Shown here one piece after another: positions 25,633-34,746 of a stretch of 64,000 nucleotides of DNA. Source of the DNA: Parvularcula marina. GTDB taxonomy: Bacteria; Pseudomonadota; Alphaproteobacteria; Caulobacterales; Parvularculaceae. Positions within the stretch are counted from its first letter, which is position 1. Each line of letters starts with the position of its first letter. A program made the position numbers and the translations under genes. The notes under the pieces are model-generated. The model made no database searches, was not told the origin of the DNA, and worked only from the letters and a program-made list of their open reading frames with translations. The DNA is taken from contig NZ_QUQO01000001.1 of NCBI RefSeq assembly GCF_003399445.1, positions 2,167,001 through 2,231,000 on the forward strand, written 5' to 3'.

Positions 25633-27209
25633 TTGAGCACCTCATAGGCCTGAATATCCTCTGCCAGAACGAGCGCAGCGTCTTCATTTCTTACCGTCAT
25701 CGTGTGCATCGGAGGTAGGGTTTCCGGATAATCGAGGCGCGAATGTGCGCCGCGGCTTTCGGTCCGCGCAAGCGCCGCCTCAACGATCAGCTCTGCGGTG
25801 AGGAGAGAGAGCCGGTCGCCTTCCGTTTCGGGCAGGGTCTCGCGGATACGGTCAAGGAGCGTCGAGAGCCCGCCAGCCTCACGAAGGAGGCCGCATTGTC
25901 CGGCCATGGCCTGACGGATCGGGGGCATCGAAACGGGAGGACGCGGCGGCAGGACAGTGGGGGCCGCTTCAAACTCCGTGCGCGGGGCTTGCGCGAGGCC
26001 GCGTAAGACATCCGCGGCCCGCTGGCCGAAGACGAGCGCTTCGAGAAGGGAGTTGGAGGCGAGCCGGTTGGCACCGTGAACACCCGTGCTGGCGCATTCG
26101 CCAACGGCCCACAGGCCGGTGACGGTGCTGCGCCCGTCCGTATCCGTTGCAATGCCGCCCATATGGTAATGCGCCGCTGGCGCGACCGGGATCGGCTTGA
26201 TCGCGGGATCAATCCCGGCCGCCATGCAGCTTTCATAGACGGTCGGGAATTTGGCTCGGAATTTCGGGCCGATGGCTTTGCGGGCGTCGAGGAACGCTTC
26301 CCCGGTTGAGGCAATCGCCCCGGCGACACCGCGCGCCACGACATCGCGGGGCGCAAGCTCCGCATCAGGATGAAGGGCGGGCATGAAACGGCGGCCATGC
26401 GCATCATGAAGGGTCGCGCCTTCGCCCCTGATCGCCTCGGTCGCGAGCGGGGCGGGGTCCTGTCCGATATCGATGGCGGTGGGGTGGAACTGGACGAATT
26501 CGAGATCGCGCAACTGGGCACCGGCCTCATAGGCCATGGCAAGGCCATGACCTTGCGCATAAAGAGGATTTGTCGTGACGGCATAAAGCCCGCCAATGCC
26601 GCCTGTCGCAAGGACGACATTCCATGCCGCAAAGCCGACAAAGCATTCACGGTCGGCATCCCATGCCTCGATCCCGCTGACTTCGCCGTGATGGGTCGTA
26701 ATGCGGTGAACGATGGTCCGTTCCCGGATTTCAATGTGTCGTGCCTGCATCGCCCGCTCAGTCAGCACTTCCATGATTTTGGCGCCGGCTTCGTCACCGC
26801 CGACATGGACGATGCGGTCACGGGAATGGGCCGCCTCTCGGCCCAGCTTCAACTGGCCGTTGCCGTCACGGTCAAAGGGGACGCCAAGCTGGAAGAGATC
26901 CTCGATCCGGTCCGGGCCCTCCGTGCAGAGAATACGCGCGGCGTGCTCATCGACGAGGCCCGCTCCGGCGGCCAGCGTATCCTTCAGATGAAGCTCGGGG
27001 CTATCCTCCAGCGACATGGCGGCGGCAAGGCCGCCCTGCGCCCAGCGCGAAGAACCGCCATGCCCGACGCGACCTGCGGTGACCAGAAGCACCGGACGCG
27101 GCGCCATGGCGAGGGCCGTGTAGAGCCCGGCAATCCCGGCGCCGACAATGATGGTGGGCGAATTGCCCCCCCGGTCGGTCACTTCACCGGTGCTCCACGG
27201 CCACGACAT
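25629..27209 (-). CDS. nadB: L-aspartate oxidase
   Basis: FAD enzyme that oxidises aspartate to iminoaspartate, the NadA substrate. It has 526 residues. The FAD-binding strand is [39 protein letters not shown] and the active-site region [15 protein letters not shown] are present. The ATG at 27209 overlaps the end of nadA by 26 bases; a GTG at 27182, just after the nadA stop, is an alternative start that trims nine non-conserved residues. Confidence 0.95.
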   Translation of the reverse strand: MSWPWSTGEVTDRGGNSPTIIVGAGIAGLYTALAMAPRPVLLVTAGRVGHGGSSRWAQGGLAAAMSLEDSPELHLKDTLAAGAGLVDEHAARILCTEGPDRIEDLFQLGVPFDRDGNGQLKLGREAAHSRDRIVHVGGDEAGAKIMEVLTERAMQARHIEIRERTIVHRITTHHGEVSGIEAWDADRECFVGFAAWNVVLATGGIGGLYAVTTNPLYAQGHGLAMAYEAGAQLRDLEFVQFHPTAIDIGQDPAPLATEAIRGEGATLHDAHGRRFMPALHPDAELAPRDVVARGVAGAIASTGEAFLDARKAIGPKFRAKFPTVYESCMAAGIDPAIKPIPVAPAAHYHMGGIATDTDGRSTVTGLWAVGECASTGVHGANRLASNSLLEALVFGQRAADVLRGLAQAPRTEFEAAPTVLPPRPPVSMPPIRQAMAGQCGLLREAGGLSTLLDRIRETLPETEGDRLSLLTAELIVEAALARTESRGAHSRLDYPETLPPMHTMTVRNEDAALVLAEDIQAYEVLK

Positions 27210-28278
27210 CGCCCGTCTTGCCGACAGCGAAATTCGAGACGGACCCCAGTTTCGGCAGGTCGATCATCCGCTGGACCGCCGCGAGGGCTTTGATGCGGAT
27301 ATCCTCATCGACGGTGACTTCATGCTCACCGGTTTCAAGGCAACGCAGGATCCCCTCAAGCGTGATCCGCTTCATATGCGGGCAGAGATTGCACGGCCGG
27401 ACGAAATTCACATTCGGATTCTCGGCGGCGACATTGTCCGACATCGAACATTCGGTGATCAGGACCACATGTTTGGGCTGATTGTCCTTCACATAGCCTG
27501 ACATGGCGGCGGTCGAACCGGCAAAATCGGCTTCGGCGAGGACATCCGGCGGGCATTCAGGGTGGGCCAAGACGATGACGCCCGGATTGCCTGCCCGCAT
27601 TTCGCGGATGTCTTCTGGGGTGAATTGTTCGTGCACCTCACAGGAACCGGCCCATGTGATGACTTTCTTGTCGGTCATGGCGGCGACGTTTTTCGCGAGA
27701 TACTGGTCGGGGATCAGGATCACGCTGTCCGTGCCCCATTCGGCGCAGATATGCTCGACGACCTGCACGGCGTTCGACGAGGTGCAGCAGATATCGGTCT
27801 CGGCTTTTACATCGGCTGTCGTGTTCACATACGTCACGACCGGGATGCCGGGATAGCGTTCCTTCAGCAGGCGGACATCCGCCCCGGTGATCGAGGAAGC
27901 AAGCGAGCAGCCCGCCTCAAGTGAGGGGATCAGGACCGTCTTTTCCGGCGCGAGGATCTTGGATGTCTCGGCCATGAAATGAACGCCTGCCTGAATGATC
28001 ATCTGCGCATCGGTCTCAGCGGCCTCACGGGCGAGGGCGAGGCTGTCGCCGCGGAAATCACCGACCGCGAAGAAGATGTCCGGCGTCATGTAATTATGCG
28101 CGAGGATGACCGCGTTTTTCTCCGCCTTCAGATCATTGATGCGCGCAATGATAGGGGCGTTCAGCTCCCATTCGAGGCGCGGCACGAATTTCTCGACCAG
28201 CGGATAGAGGTGGTCGGTCTTGGCTTTGACCTCTTCGGTAAAGGCCAGCGGAATTTCAGCTTCGAAGCCATGAGCCAT
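27184..28278 (-). CDS. nadA: Quinolinate synthase A
   Basis: Iron-sulfur enzyme that condenses iminoaspartate with dihydroxyacetone phosphate. It has 364 residues. The three cluster cysteines can be placed in [26 protein letters not shown] context and [11 protein letters not shown], and the substrate block [13 protein letters not shown] is near residue 58. It is first in the nad operon; a candidate NadQ operator lies 31-49 bases upstream. An in-frame ATG very near this start could also be used. Confidence 0.96.
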   Translation of the reverse strand: MAHGFEAEIPLAFTEEVKAKTDHLYPLVEKFVPRLEWELNAPIIARINDLKAEKNAVILAHNYMTPDIFFAVGDFRGDSLALAREAAETDAQMIIQAGVHFMAETSKILAPEKTVLIPSLEAGCSLASSITGADVRLLKERYPGIPVVTYVNTTADVKAETDICCTSSNAVQVVEHICAEWGTDSVILIPDQYLAKNVAAMTDKKVITWAGSCEVHEQFTPEDIREMRAGNPGVIVLAHPECPPDVLAEADFAGSTAAMSGYVKDNQPKHVVLITECSMSDNVAAENPNVNFVRPCNLCPHMKRITLEGILRCLETGEHEVTVDEDIRIKALAAVQRMIDLPKLGSVSNFAVGKTGDVVAVEHR

Positions 28279-28308
28279 GGCTTACCCCTTTCATTGTCTG
28301 TGCGAACT

Positions 28309-28327
28309 TATGCTCACAGAGAGTATA
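28309..28327. promoter_or_regulatory. Candidate NadQ operator upstream of nadA
   Basis: An imperfect inverted repeat TATGCTC-ACAGA-GAGTATA (6 of 7 positions symmetric). It lies between nadQ and nadA, 31 bases before the nadA start, where a repressor would block the promoter. NadQ proteins are known regulators of NAD synthesis in alphaproteobacteria; that this repeat is the site is inference from symmetry and position. Confidence 0.45.
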
Positions 28328-28378
28328 TGGGGTGTGAAGATATGCCCATCAAGAGCAAAAGGCAAAGGCGAATTGCAG

Positions 28379-28424
28379 GTTTTCCCCAGATAATTGCGCA
28401 AACAGTGCCATTTTTGGGGAAAAC
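28379..28424. repeat. Perfect 10-bp inverted repeat in the nadQ-nadA spacer
   Basis: GTTTTCCCCA (28379-28388) and TGGGGAAAAC (28415-28424) flank 26 bases. As RNA it could form a hairpin just after nadQ, but no U tract follows, so it is not a normal terminator. As DNA it could be a protein-binding site. Its role is not known. Confidence 0.5.
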
Positions 28425-28444
28425 AAAGGCGGGGCTGGGGGAAA

Positions 28445-29383
28445 CTATTGCCGCATCCGGGGCAGGGTCATGCCGAGGCTGTGCTTTTCGAGGGCCAGCG
28501 CGCTCGCACGGTAGAGGGCGGCCGGGCGCCCGCCAGTCGAGGCCGCGACGATGTCTGTTTTCTCGACCAAGCCTGCGCTTTCGAGGCTGCGGCGGAAATT
28601 CTGTTTGTGCAGGCGGAAGCCGAGGATCGCCTCGACCGCGAGCTGGAGGTCGGTGAGGGTGAAATGCTCCGGCATCATCTGGAACAGGATCGGCCGGTAG
28701 CGCAGCTTGCCGCGCAGGCGGCCGATGGCGGTGGCCAGGATGCGGCGGTGATCGGACAGCATCGGCCGGCCAAGGCTTTCATCCGTGGCACGCGCGGTCT
28801 CGCCCCTGTCGCGCGCTTCTTCGGGGACGAGCCCCGCCTCATAGAGAAGCTCATAGCGGTCGAGGACGCGCTCTTCTTCCCACGGTACGCCTTCCAGCGC
28901 GAAGCTGGCGCGAAGGCGGGCGCGGCGGTCTTCGCTATCGGCCCAGACGTCGAGTTTCGGCAGGATGTCATCTGTCAGAATGGAGGGCGCGCCGTCCCGC
29001 CAGTCTTCCCACGGAAAATAAGTATACCAATCAACCCATTGAGCGCGATCAATCGCCGGGGGCACGCATTCGGGCGCAAGACCCAGATAGCCGACCGAGA
29101 CGACCCGGTCAGAGGGTTCGGTGTCGCGCATGACGGCGCGCGGCGCCTCGCGGCCCATGTCGCCGAACGTGTAGAGCTGCTCGACATAGCCGAGCGGCAC
29201 ATCCGCCTGCAGCTCAACGAATTGCCTGAGGCCGATTTCGAATGTCCGGTGCGCGCCGGGATCGAACGCCCCGAAGGGCAGGGCCCAGCCGACCGACCGC
29301 TCAACGCACAACACGCACGGGGAAGGCCCTTCCAGCGCGGCGAGGACGGCATTGAGACCGATGACGAGGCGGTGTTCGGACAT
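28445..29383 (-). CDS. nadQ: NadQ/NrtR-like transcriptional regulator of NAD synthesis
   Basis: A 312-residue protein from the ATG at 29383 (MSEHRLVIGLNAVLAALEG). The N-terminal half is a Nudix-like domain (VGWALPFGAFDPGAHRTFE in place of a full Nudix box, so probably ligand-binding only, YVEQLYTFGDMGR and VVSVGYLGL). The C-terminal region (ILFQMMPEHFTLTDLQLAVEAILG, FRRSLESAGLV) is a winged helix. This is the architecture of the NrtR/NadQ group (COG4111). It lies directly upstream of nadA on the same strand. Repression of nadABC when NAD or its metabolites are plentiful is the expected role. Confidence 0.85.
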   Translation of the reverse strand: MSEHRLVIGLNAVLAALEGPSPCVLCVERSVGWALPFGAFDPGAHRTFEIGLRQFVELQADVPLGYVEQLYTFGDMGREAPRAVMRDTEPSDRVVSVGYLGLAPECVPPAIDRAQWVDWYTYFPWEDWRDGAPSILTDDILPKLDVWADSEDRRARLRASFALEGVPWEEERVLDRYELLYEAGLVPEEARDRGETARATDESLGRPMLSDHRRILATAIGRLRGKLRYRPILFQMMPEHFTLTDLQLAVEAILGFRLHKQNFRRSLESAGLVEKTDIVAASTGGRPAALYRASALALEKHSLGMTLPRMRQ

Positions 29384-29426
29384 GGGGCGCCTTATGCGCG
29401 GCAGCGGGGACGGTAGCAACAGTTCC

Positions 29427-29828
29427 TCAGCAGGGCGATGAGGTAAGCGACTTGAGAATCTCCATGGCCTCATCCGCGCGCGCGTCGGGCACAAAGAGGT
29501 GGTCGTGATAATAGCCCGCGACGGGGTTCACGGGGATATCTTTGGCCGCCAGCGCAGCCGAAACGGCGGCCATCAGCCCTGCGGCATCAAGCGCGGAATG
29601 CACCGATAGCGTGATCCGGCGGCAGGGAAATTCATAGGCCAGCCCCTCCTTCTTTGCCGTCTCTTCGGTCAGGATCAGGGTCTCTCCTTCTTCTTCCGTA
29701 AACTGCATAAGGAGAGAGAAATGGGCGGTGTCTGTTCCGGCAGGCACGCACGCGAAGACATAAGTGTCCGCATCGAGCACTGGCGTCAGGCCGGACAGTA
29801 ATCGTCCGAGGTCACGCTCGCCGCTCAT
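29427..29828 (-). CDS. ACT domain-containing protein
   Basis: A 133-residue protein of the COG3602 type, which has two ACT-like halves: the first around YVFACVPAGTDTAHFSLLMQFTEEEG, the second around FPCRRITLSVHSALDAAGLMAAVSAAL with IPVNPVAGYYHDHLFV. ACT domains bind amino acids; the role of this stand-alone group is unknown. It overlaps the upstream HD-domain gene by 4 bases. Confidence 0.8.
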   Translation of the reverse strand: MSGERDLGRLLSGLTPVLDADTYVFACVPAGTDTAHFSLLMQFTEEEGETLILTEETAKKEGLAYEFPCRRITLSVHSALDAAGLMAAVSAALAAKDIPVNPVAGYYHDHLFVPDARADEAMEILKSLTSSPC

Positions 29829-30424
29829 TTGGCCATCTCCTTCCAGAGTTGCTCGAACCGGTCGAGATAGAGGGCTTGTGAGTCCTCCGTTGAAAGAGCG
29901 GTGAGGTGGAGGGGCTCGATCTTACGCGGGACGGGGAAGAATTTCTCCGCCTCGGGCACGTCGAACCCTGCGATCTGGGTCGCCTCGAAATAGGCGCAGG
30001 CCCGGTCAGCTTTTTTGATGTGCTTTTCGACCGTCTGCGGAAGATCAGCGGGCAGGGAGAAGCGGACATGAATGGCACGCTCCAGCCCCTTCTCGACTTC
30101 CTTGTATTTTGCGCCGAGCGCCGCCTTGAAGGGCGAGATCATGTCGCCGATCACATATTCGGGCGCGTCATGCAGGAGCGCCGCCATCTGCCATTTGACG
30201 GGCCAGTCGGGCTTCATCTGCAGGCACATATCGGTGACGATCACCGAATGCTGCGCGACGTTGAAAGGGAGCGGCCCCGTCGTCTGACCGTTCCAGCGCG
30301 CAACGCGGGCAAGGCCATGGGCGATGTCCTCGATTTCGATATCGAGGGGCGAAGGGTCGAGAATGTCGAGGCGGCGGCCGGACAGCATGCGCTGCCACGC
30401 GCGCGGCGGAGGATTGGTGGGCAT
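29825..30424 (-). CDS. HD-domain hydrolase, YfbR-like
   Basis: A 199-residue HD-superfamily protein. The metal ligands are visible: H in FNVAQHSVIV, the HD pair in ALLHDAPEYVIGD and a late Asp in HIKKADRACAYFE. This spacing matches YfbR-like 5'-deoxynucleotidases. The substrate in this branch is untested. It is translationally coupled to the ACT-domain gene downstream. The upstream SMI1/KNR4-type gene is only 3 bases away, so it may belong to the same transcript. Confidence 0.82.
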   Translation of the reverse strand: MPTNPPPRAWQRMLSGRRLDILDPSPLDIEIEDIAHGLARVARWNGQTTGPLPFNVAQHSVIVTDMCLQMKPDWPVKWQMAALLHDAPEYVIGDMISPFKAALGAKYKEVEKGLERAIHVRFSLPADLPQTVEKHIKKADRACAYFEATQIAGFDVPEAEKFFPVPRKIEPLHLTALSTEDSQALYLDRFEQLWKEMAK

Positions 30425-30427
30425 CGG

Positions 30428-31030
30428 TCAGCCTTTAAACCAACCGCCCGTCGCAAATCCATCGGTTGTTTCTGCGAAATTACTCCAGACAGGTACAAAT
30501 TTTATGGGATCCTGTGGAACATCAAACGGGCTGGATGGCGCGAACTCCCTCAACAAATAATCCGTCAGATCATGGCCGTAATAGATGATGTCACTCTGCA
30601 TGATCGAGAAGACGGGATTACCTGATTCAACTGGCTCTGCTGACAAATAGCGGTGCCCATAAATCGGAAGAAGGCGGGGCCAGGTTTCAAAATCAGCGCG
30701 TACGGTATTTTCGATTTCTTCTCTGGACGTCGGCTTCTCGCCCCACCTGTTCAGCCAGAGGTCATCATGCCTAACATCAAAGATGAGGCCATCAATGATC
30801 CAATTGATACTTTGTGTGTAAGCCTCTTTGGAAAAGTCCCACCACGGAAAGAGGGCGCCACCCGAGCCAGAGGTGTTCTGGAGAAAGAACCGAAAATCCT
30901 GCGGGAAAGGAAAGCCGAGGTCTTTCTCAATGGCATCAATTTCGGGGGCCGCCAAGCCATGCTCGCCAAACTGGATTGGCTCGTTGCTGCGCTCTCGTAG
31001 CTCTTTCAGGAAATCAATAGTCAGGTCCAT
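30428..31030 (-). CDS. SMI1/KNR4 (SUKH) family-like protein
   Basis: A 200-residue protein. The N-terminal half reads like a SUKH domain: APEIDAIEKDLGFPFPQDFRFFLQNTSGSGG followed by aromatic FPWWDF. The C-terminal NPVFSIMQSDIIYYGHDL is also typical. SUKH proteins are frequent immunity proteins against polymorphic or contact-dependent toxins, but also occur as orphans. No toxin gene is next to it. The DNA is clearly less GC-rich than its neighbours, suggesting recent arrival. The family call is by eye and moderate. Confidence 0.65.
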   Translation of the reverse strand: MDLTIDFLKELRERSNEPIQFGEHGLAAPEIDAIEKDLGFPFPQDFRFFLQNTSGSGGALFPWWDFSKEAYTQSINWIIDGLIFDVRHDDLWLNRWGEKPTSREEIENTVRADFETWPRLLPIYGHRYLSAEPVESGNPVFSIMQSDIIYYGHDLTDYLLREFAPSSPFDVPQDPIKFVPVWSNFAETTDGFATGGWFKG

Positions 31031-31048
31031 GCCGGAATATGCTCGTTA

Positions 31049-31531
31049 TTACTCCCGACCGAGCGGCGCATAGGCCGTGATTTTAATCTCCGTGATCCCC
31101 GTATCGGGATAGAGCCGGTCTATATCGATGGCTGTCCATGCCGTATGCGGCGGTTTCATGTACCGGTTCTTGACCTGCAGGAAAGTGTCGATCTGGATTG
31201 GCATATCCGTGTGGTAAGTCGTCATGTCGACGACATCGTCCCAGTCAGCGCCAGCCGCAGTCAATATCTCGCCGATATGAATAAAAGCTCGATCAAACGC
31301 GGCATCGAGATTTTCGGGTGTCGCTTCGATCATCTCGCCGGTTTCGGGGTCGGTCGGCAGCCCTGCAACCACGCCGGCAAGATACACCATGTCACCGGCC
31401 CGGACGGCTGGGCTGTAGCTATAATACTCAACCGTGGTTTCCATCCCTTCCGGGACAATGGCCTGTTTTTCCTGTGCCACCGCTGTGCCGATGAGGCTCA
31501 ACCCGAAAAGAAGTGCGAGAGTCGTTTTCAT
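31049..31531 (-). CDS. RidA-family protein with signal peptide
   Basis: A 160-residue protein. A Sec signal peptide (MKTTLALLFGLSLIGTAVA, cut before QEKQ) precedes a RidA/YjgF domain: YYSYSPAVRAGDMVYLAGVV, FDRAFIHIGEILTAAGADWDDVVDMTTY and a C-terminal ITEIKITAYAPLG. Classic RidA enamine/imine deaminases are cytoplasmic; this one should be exported. The catalytic Arg near the C terminus of true RidA (in an R-x-E-I/V context) is not obvious, so deaminase activity is doubtful. It lies downstream of the ketoacyl synthase III gene, 9 bases apart, likely co-transcribed. Confidence 0.8.
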   Translation of the reverse strand: MKTTLALLFGLSLIGTAVAQEKQAIVPEGMETTVEYYSYSPAVRAGDMVYLAGVVAGLPTDPETGEMIEATPENLDAAFDRAFIHIGEILTAAGADWDDVVDMTTYHTDMPIQIDTFLQVKNRYMKPPHTAWTAIDIDRLYPDTGITEIKITAYAPLGRE

Positions 31532-31540
31532 GTTCTGTCC

Positions 31541-32662
31541 TTATCCTGCTCTGACAATCACGCTGCCTGCGGAATATCCCGCGCCGAAACCGGAAATGAC
31601 GCCGATATCGCCCTTGGCAAGGCCGTCATGATGTTTGTGAAAGGCGATGATCGAGCCTGCCGATGACGTGTTGGCGTAATCGTCGAGCACGACCGGGGAT
31701 TCCTCGCGGGTCGCCTCGCGGCCCAGCACTTTCTTGGCGATCAGCTCATTCATGTTGAGGTTCGCCTGATGCAGCCACATCCGCTTGAGGCTGTCGCCGG
31801 GGATCTGATTGTCGGCAAGGTGGGTTGAGATCATCTCGGCCACCATGGGGACGACTTCCTTGAAGACCGAGCGGCCATTCTGTTTGAAGAGCTTGTCCGT
31901 ATCGGGATCGTCCCAGTCAATGACCGTGTCGGTCGAGGGATCCATAAAGCCCATATTGTTGCGTATATTATTCGACATGACCGTCTTGAGGCGAGTGTCG
32001 AGAATATCGAACTGACCCGGCGCCGGTTCGCCTTCCGCCGGGCCGATAATGACGGCGGTGCAGACATCACCGAAAATGAAATGCCCGTCGCGGTCGCGGA
32101 AATTGATATGGGCCGAGCAGATTTCAGGATTGACCATCAGTACCCGACGCGCGCCGGTTGAGAGGAGCCCCACCGCCGTCTGGATGCCGAAGGCCGCCGA
32201 CGCGCAGGCGACATTCATGTCAAAGCCGTAGCCGTCAATGCCGAGGGCGTTCTGGATCTCGACCGCCATGGCGGGATATTGCCGCTGCATGTTCGAAGCC
32301 GCGCAGAGAACAGCGTCGATGTCGTCCGGGCCGAGATCAGCGCGTTTCATCGCATCGCGCGCGGCCAGCACGCCCATCTCAGCCATGATCGACAGCTCGT
32401 CATTCCCGCGGACGGGCAGTTTCGGTCGCATACGGTCGATATCGAGGATACCGTCCTTTTCGAGCACATAGCGCGCCTTGATGCCGGAGGCTTTCTCAAT
32501 GAAGCCGGGAGAGGATGGCTCTTTCGGCCGGTCGGGGTTTTCGGCGTTCCACCTCTCAACCCAGGCATTATAGGTGGTGACCAGCTCTTCATTCGAAATG
32601 GAATGGGGCGGGGTATAAAGCCCGGTCGAAAGGATACGGGCTATAGGGGCATCGGCGGTCAT
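31541..32662 (-). CDS. 3-oxoacyl-ACP synthase III family protein
   Basis: A 373-residue thiolase-fold enzyme of the FabH/KAS III type. The triad is complete: Cys in MNVACASAAFGIQ, His in WLHQANLNMNELI and Asn in DDYANTSSAGSI. The length and an insert after the N terminus resemble the longer 373-residue FabH-like proteins such as Pseudomonas PA3286, which condense medium-chain acyl-CoA with malonyl-ACP, rather than the roughly 320-residue housekeeping FabH. No fab cluster is nearby. Substrate is inference. Confidence 0.85.
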   Translation of the reverse strand: MTADAPIARILSTGLYTPPHSISNEELVTTYNAWVERWNAENPDRPKEPSSPGFIEKASGIKARYVLEKDGILDIDRMRPKLPVRGNDELSIMAEMGVLAARDAMKRADLGPDDIDAVLCAASNMQRQYPAMAVEIQNALGIDGYGFDMNVACASAAFGIQTAVGLLSTGARRVLMVNPEICSAHINFRDRDGHFIFGDVCTAVIIGPAEGEPAPGQFDILDTRLKTVMSNNIRNNMGFMDPSTDTVIDWDDPDTDKLFKQNGRSVFKEVVPMVAEMISTHLADNQIPGDSLKRMWLHQANLNMNELIAKKVLGREATREESPVVLDDYANTSSAGSIIAFHKHHDGLAKGDIGVISGFGAGYSAGSVIVRAG

Positions 32663-32914
32663 GCGCGGCCTTCTTCATTCTTGAACACTGTTCCGCCTAG
32701 CATGCGCCCGCATGTGCCGAGTGACAACAGCCCGCGTTCTCAGGCGGGCTCGATTTCGGTAAGCTTATCGGGCGCCTGACTGTGATCTTCCGAGAGATCA
32801 CCTGGAATGAGCGCCGGGGCGAGACCCTCCAGCGAACGCAAAACTCTCTTGTCTCTTCATATTATCGCGGGCCACGGCTTGCGCCGATCCGGGCAGAGGC
32901 TTAGCGCCTGCAAC

Positions 32915-34198
32915 ATGATGACTAGCTCCGCGACATTGACTTCAGACAAGCCCGACAATCCGCAATTGCCTGGACAGGCCGAATTTGTGACGCTCATCGC
33001 CGCGTTAATGGCGATGAATGCACTGTCGATCGACATCGTCCTGCCGGCACTCGGCGTGATCGGATCATCTTTCGCGCATCACTCCGGCAATGAGATCCAG
33101 CTGATCGTGACGACCTATGTCGTTGCGTTCGGTGCGGGCCAGCTTGTGCTGGGGCCGGTCATGGACCGGTTCGGGCGGCGCCCGTTCCTGATCTCCGCTC
33201 TGATCCTTTTTGCACTGGCCAGTTTCCTTGCGATTGCGGCGTCCAGTTTCAACGGGCTGCTGGCCGCCCGCGTGGTACAGGGGCTTGCGGCCTCTGTCCT
33301 GCGGGTCTCGGCCGTCGCAATCGTCCGTGACCGGTATAGCGGGCGGGAGATGGCGAAGACCATGTCGACCGTGATGATGGTTTTCATGATCGTGCCGCTA
33401 CTTGCGCCAGCGCTCGGTCAGGTCATCCTGCTGACAGGGCCGTGGCCGCTGCTCTTTGTCACCATGGGCGCCCTTGGCGGGGTGGTGGCGCTCTGGGTCG
33501 CGATGCGCCTGCCAGAGACATTGCCGCCCGAGGCGCGTCGGTCCGTCCGGATCTCAGTGCTGCTCGAAGGGTACAAGATCATCCTTACCCACCGTGTTGC
33601 GGCAGGCTATATGATCGCCAGCGGTTTCGTTTTTGGTATTCTCTTCAGCTTCATCACGGCCTCGAACCAGATCTTTCTTGATGTCTACCAGATCGGCAGC
33701 TGGTTCCCGCTGGCCTTTGCGGCGGTGGCGCTTGGCCTTGCGGTGACCAATTTCCTCAATGCAAGGATGGTAGAGCGGATCGGCATGCGGGCGCTGTCGC
33801 ATACAGCGCTTTGCGTCATGGTCGTTGGAACGGCCGTCCATGCGCTGTTTGCCTCTTTCGGTTATCAGCCGCTCTGGCTCTTCATCCTGCTCGCAGAAGT
33901 GCCGTTCCTGATGCTCGGTTTTCTGGGCGCGAACATGACGGCGCTGGCGCTTGATCCTTTGGGTAAGGTCACGGGGCTTGCGACCTCGCTGCAGGGCTTC
34001 ATTACGACTGGCGTTGCAGGGTTCCTCGGCACCATGGTCGGGCAGGCCTTTGACGGCACGGCCCAGCCTTTTGCGTATGGCACGTCGATCCTGTCCATCT
34101 GTGCCCTGCTGATCGTTCTATGGGTCGAGAAGGGCAAGCTGCGGGCGTTCGATTTCAGCGGCGATCAGACGCCGGAAAGCGTGGCCACCTCGCGGTGA
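32915..34198 (+). CDS. MFS multidrug transporter, Bcr/CflA family
   Basis: A 427-residue inner membrane protein with 12 predicted helices. DHA1 motif A is present between TM2 and TM3 (LVLGPVMDRFGRRP) and the Bcr/CflA start ALSIDIVLPALGVIG is clear. I choose the ATG at 32915 (MMTSSATL); the frame is open to 32807, which would add 36 polar residues before TM1. Drug or sulfonamide/bicyclomycin efflux is family knowledge; the substrate here is unknown. The 3' end overlaps the converging tag gene by 34 bases. Confidence 0.85.
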   Translation: MMTSSATLTSDKPDNPQLPGQAEFVTLIAALMAMNALSIDIVLPALGVIGSSFAHHSGNEIQLIVTTYVVAFGAGQLVLGPVMDRFGRRPFLISALILFALASFLAIAASSFNGLLAARVVQGLAASVLRVSAVAIVRDRYSGREMAKTMSTVMMVFMIVPLLAPALGQVILLTGPWPLLFVTMGALGGVVALWVAMRLPETLPPEARRSVRISVLLEGYKIILTHRVAAGYMIASGFVFGILFSFITASNQIFLDVYQIGSWFPLAFAAVALGLAVTNFLNARMVERIGMRALSHTALCVMVVGTAVHALFASFGYQPLWLFILLAEVPFLMLGFLGANMTALALDPLGKVTGLATSLQGFITTGVAGFLGTMVGQAFDGTAQPFAYGTSILSICALLIVLWVEKGKLRAFDFSGDQTPESVATSR

Positions 34199-34746
34199 CG
34201 CGGACAGGTGACGAGGTGATCATTCACCATGCCGACGGCCTGCGCGAAGGCGTATACGATTGTCGGCCCACAGAATTTGAAGCCGCGTTTTTTGAGGTCC
34301 TTTGACAGGGCGTCGCCTTGCGGAGATGTGGCCGGCACCTGCGAGATCATCTTCCATTTATTGGTGATCGGCTCGCCGTCGAAATAGGACCAGAGATAGT
34401 CGGAGAAATCTTCGCCATTCTTCGTCATCTCACACCATAGCTTGGCATTGGTGATCGCGCCTTCGATCTTGCCGCGATGGCGGATGATCCCTGCATTGCC
34501 GAGCAGTTTCTCGACACGTTTATCCGTGTAGCGCGCGACCTTTTCGGGATCGAGGCCGTCAAAGGCGTCGAGGAAATTCTCACGCTTATGCAGGATCGTC
34601 CGCCAGCTCAGCCCCGCCTGAAAACCGTCAAGGATCAGCTTGCCCCAGAGGGATTTTGAATCGTAATTCGGCACACCCCATTCCGTATCGTGATAGCTTT
34701 CATAAAGCGCATCCCCCTCGGTGACCCAGTCGCAGCGATTCTTCAT
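34165..34746 (-). CDS. tag: DNA-3-methyladenine glycosylase I
   Basis: Excises 3-methyladenine from alkylated DNA. It has 193 residues. The N terminus RCDWVTEGDALYESYHDTEWGVP and the C-terminal zinc ligands (His in VNDHLVTCPRH) are the Tag signature; LILDGFQAGLSWRTILHKRENF is the core. The start overlaps ygfZ stop by 4 bases, so it is translated from the ygfZ-tag message. Confidence 0.95.
   Translation of the reverse strand: MKNRCDWVTEGDALYESYHDTEWGVPNYDSKSLWGKLILDGFQAGLSWRTILHKRENFLDAFDGLDPEKVARYTDKRVEKLLGNAGIIRHRGKIEGAITNAKLWCEMTKNGEDFSDYLWSYFDGEPITNKWKMISQVPATSPQGDALSKDLKKRGFKFCGPTIVYAFAQAVGMVNDHLVTCPRHREVATLSGV

Noticed and set aside
26370-27293. 307-codon plus-strand frame opposite nadB
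   Set aside because: Shadow of a gene with an intact FAD-binding motif and operon context.
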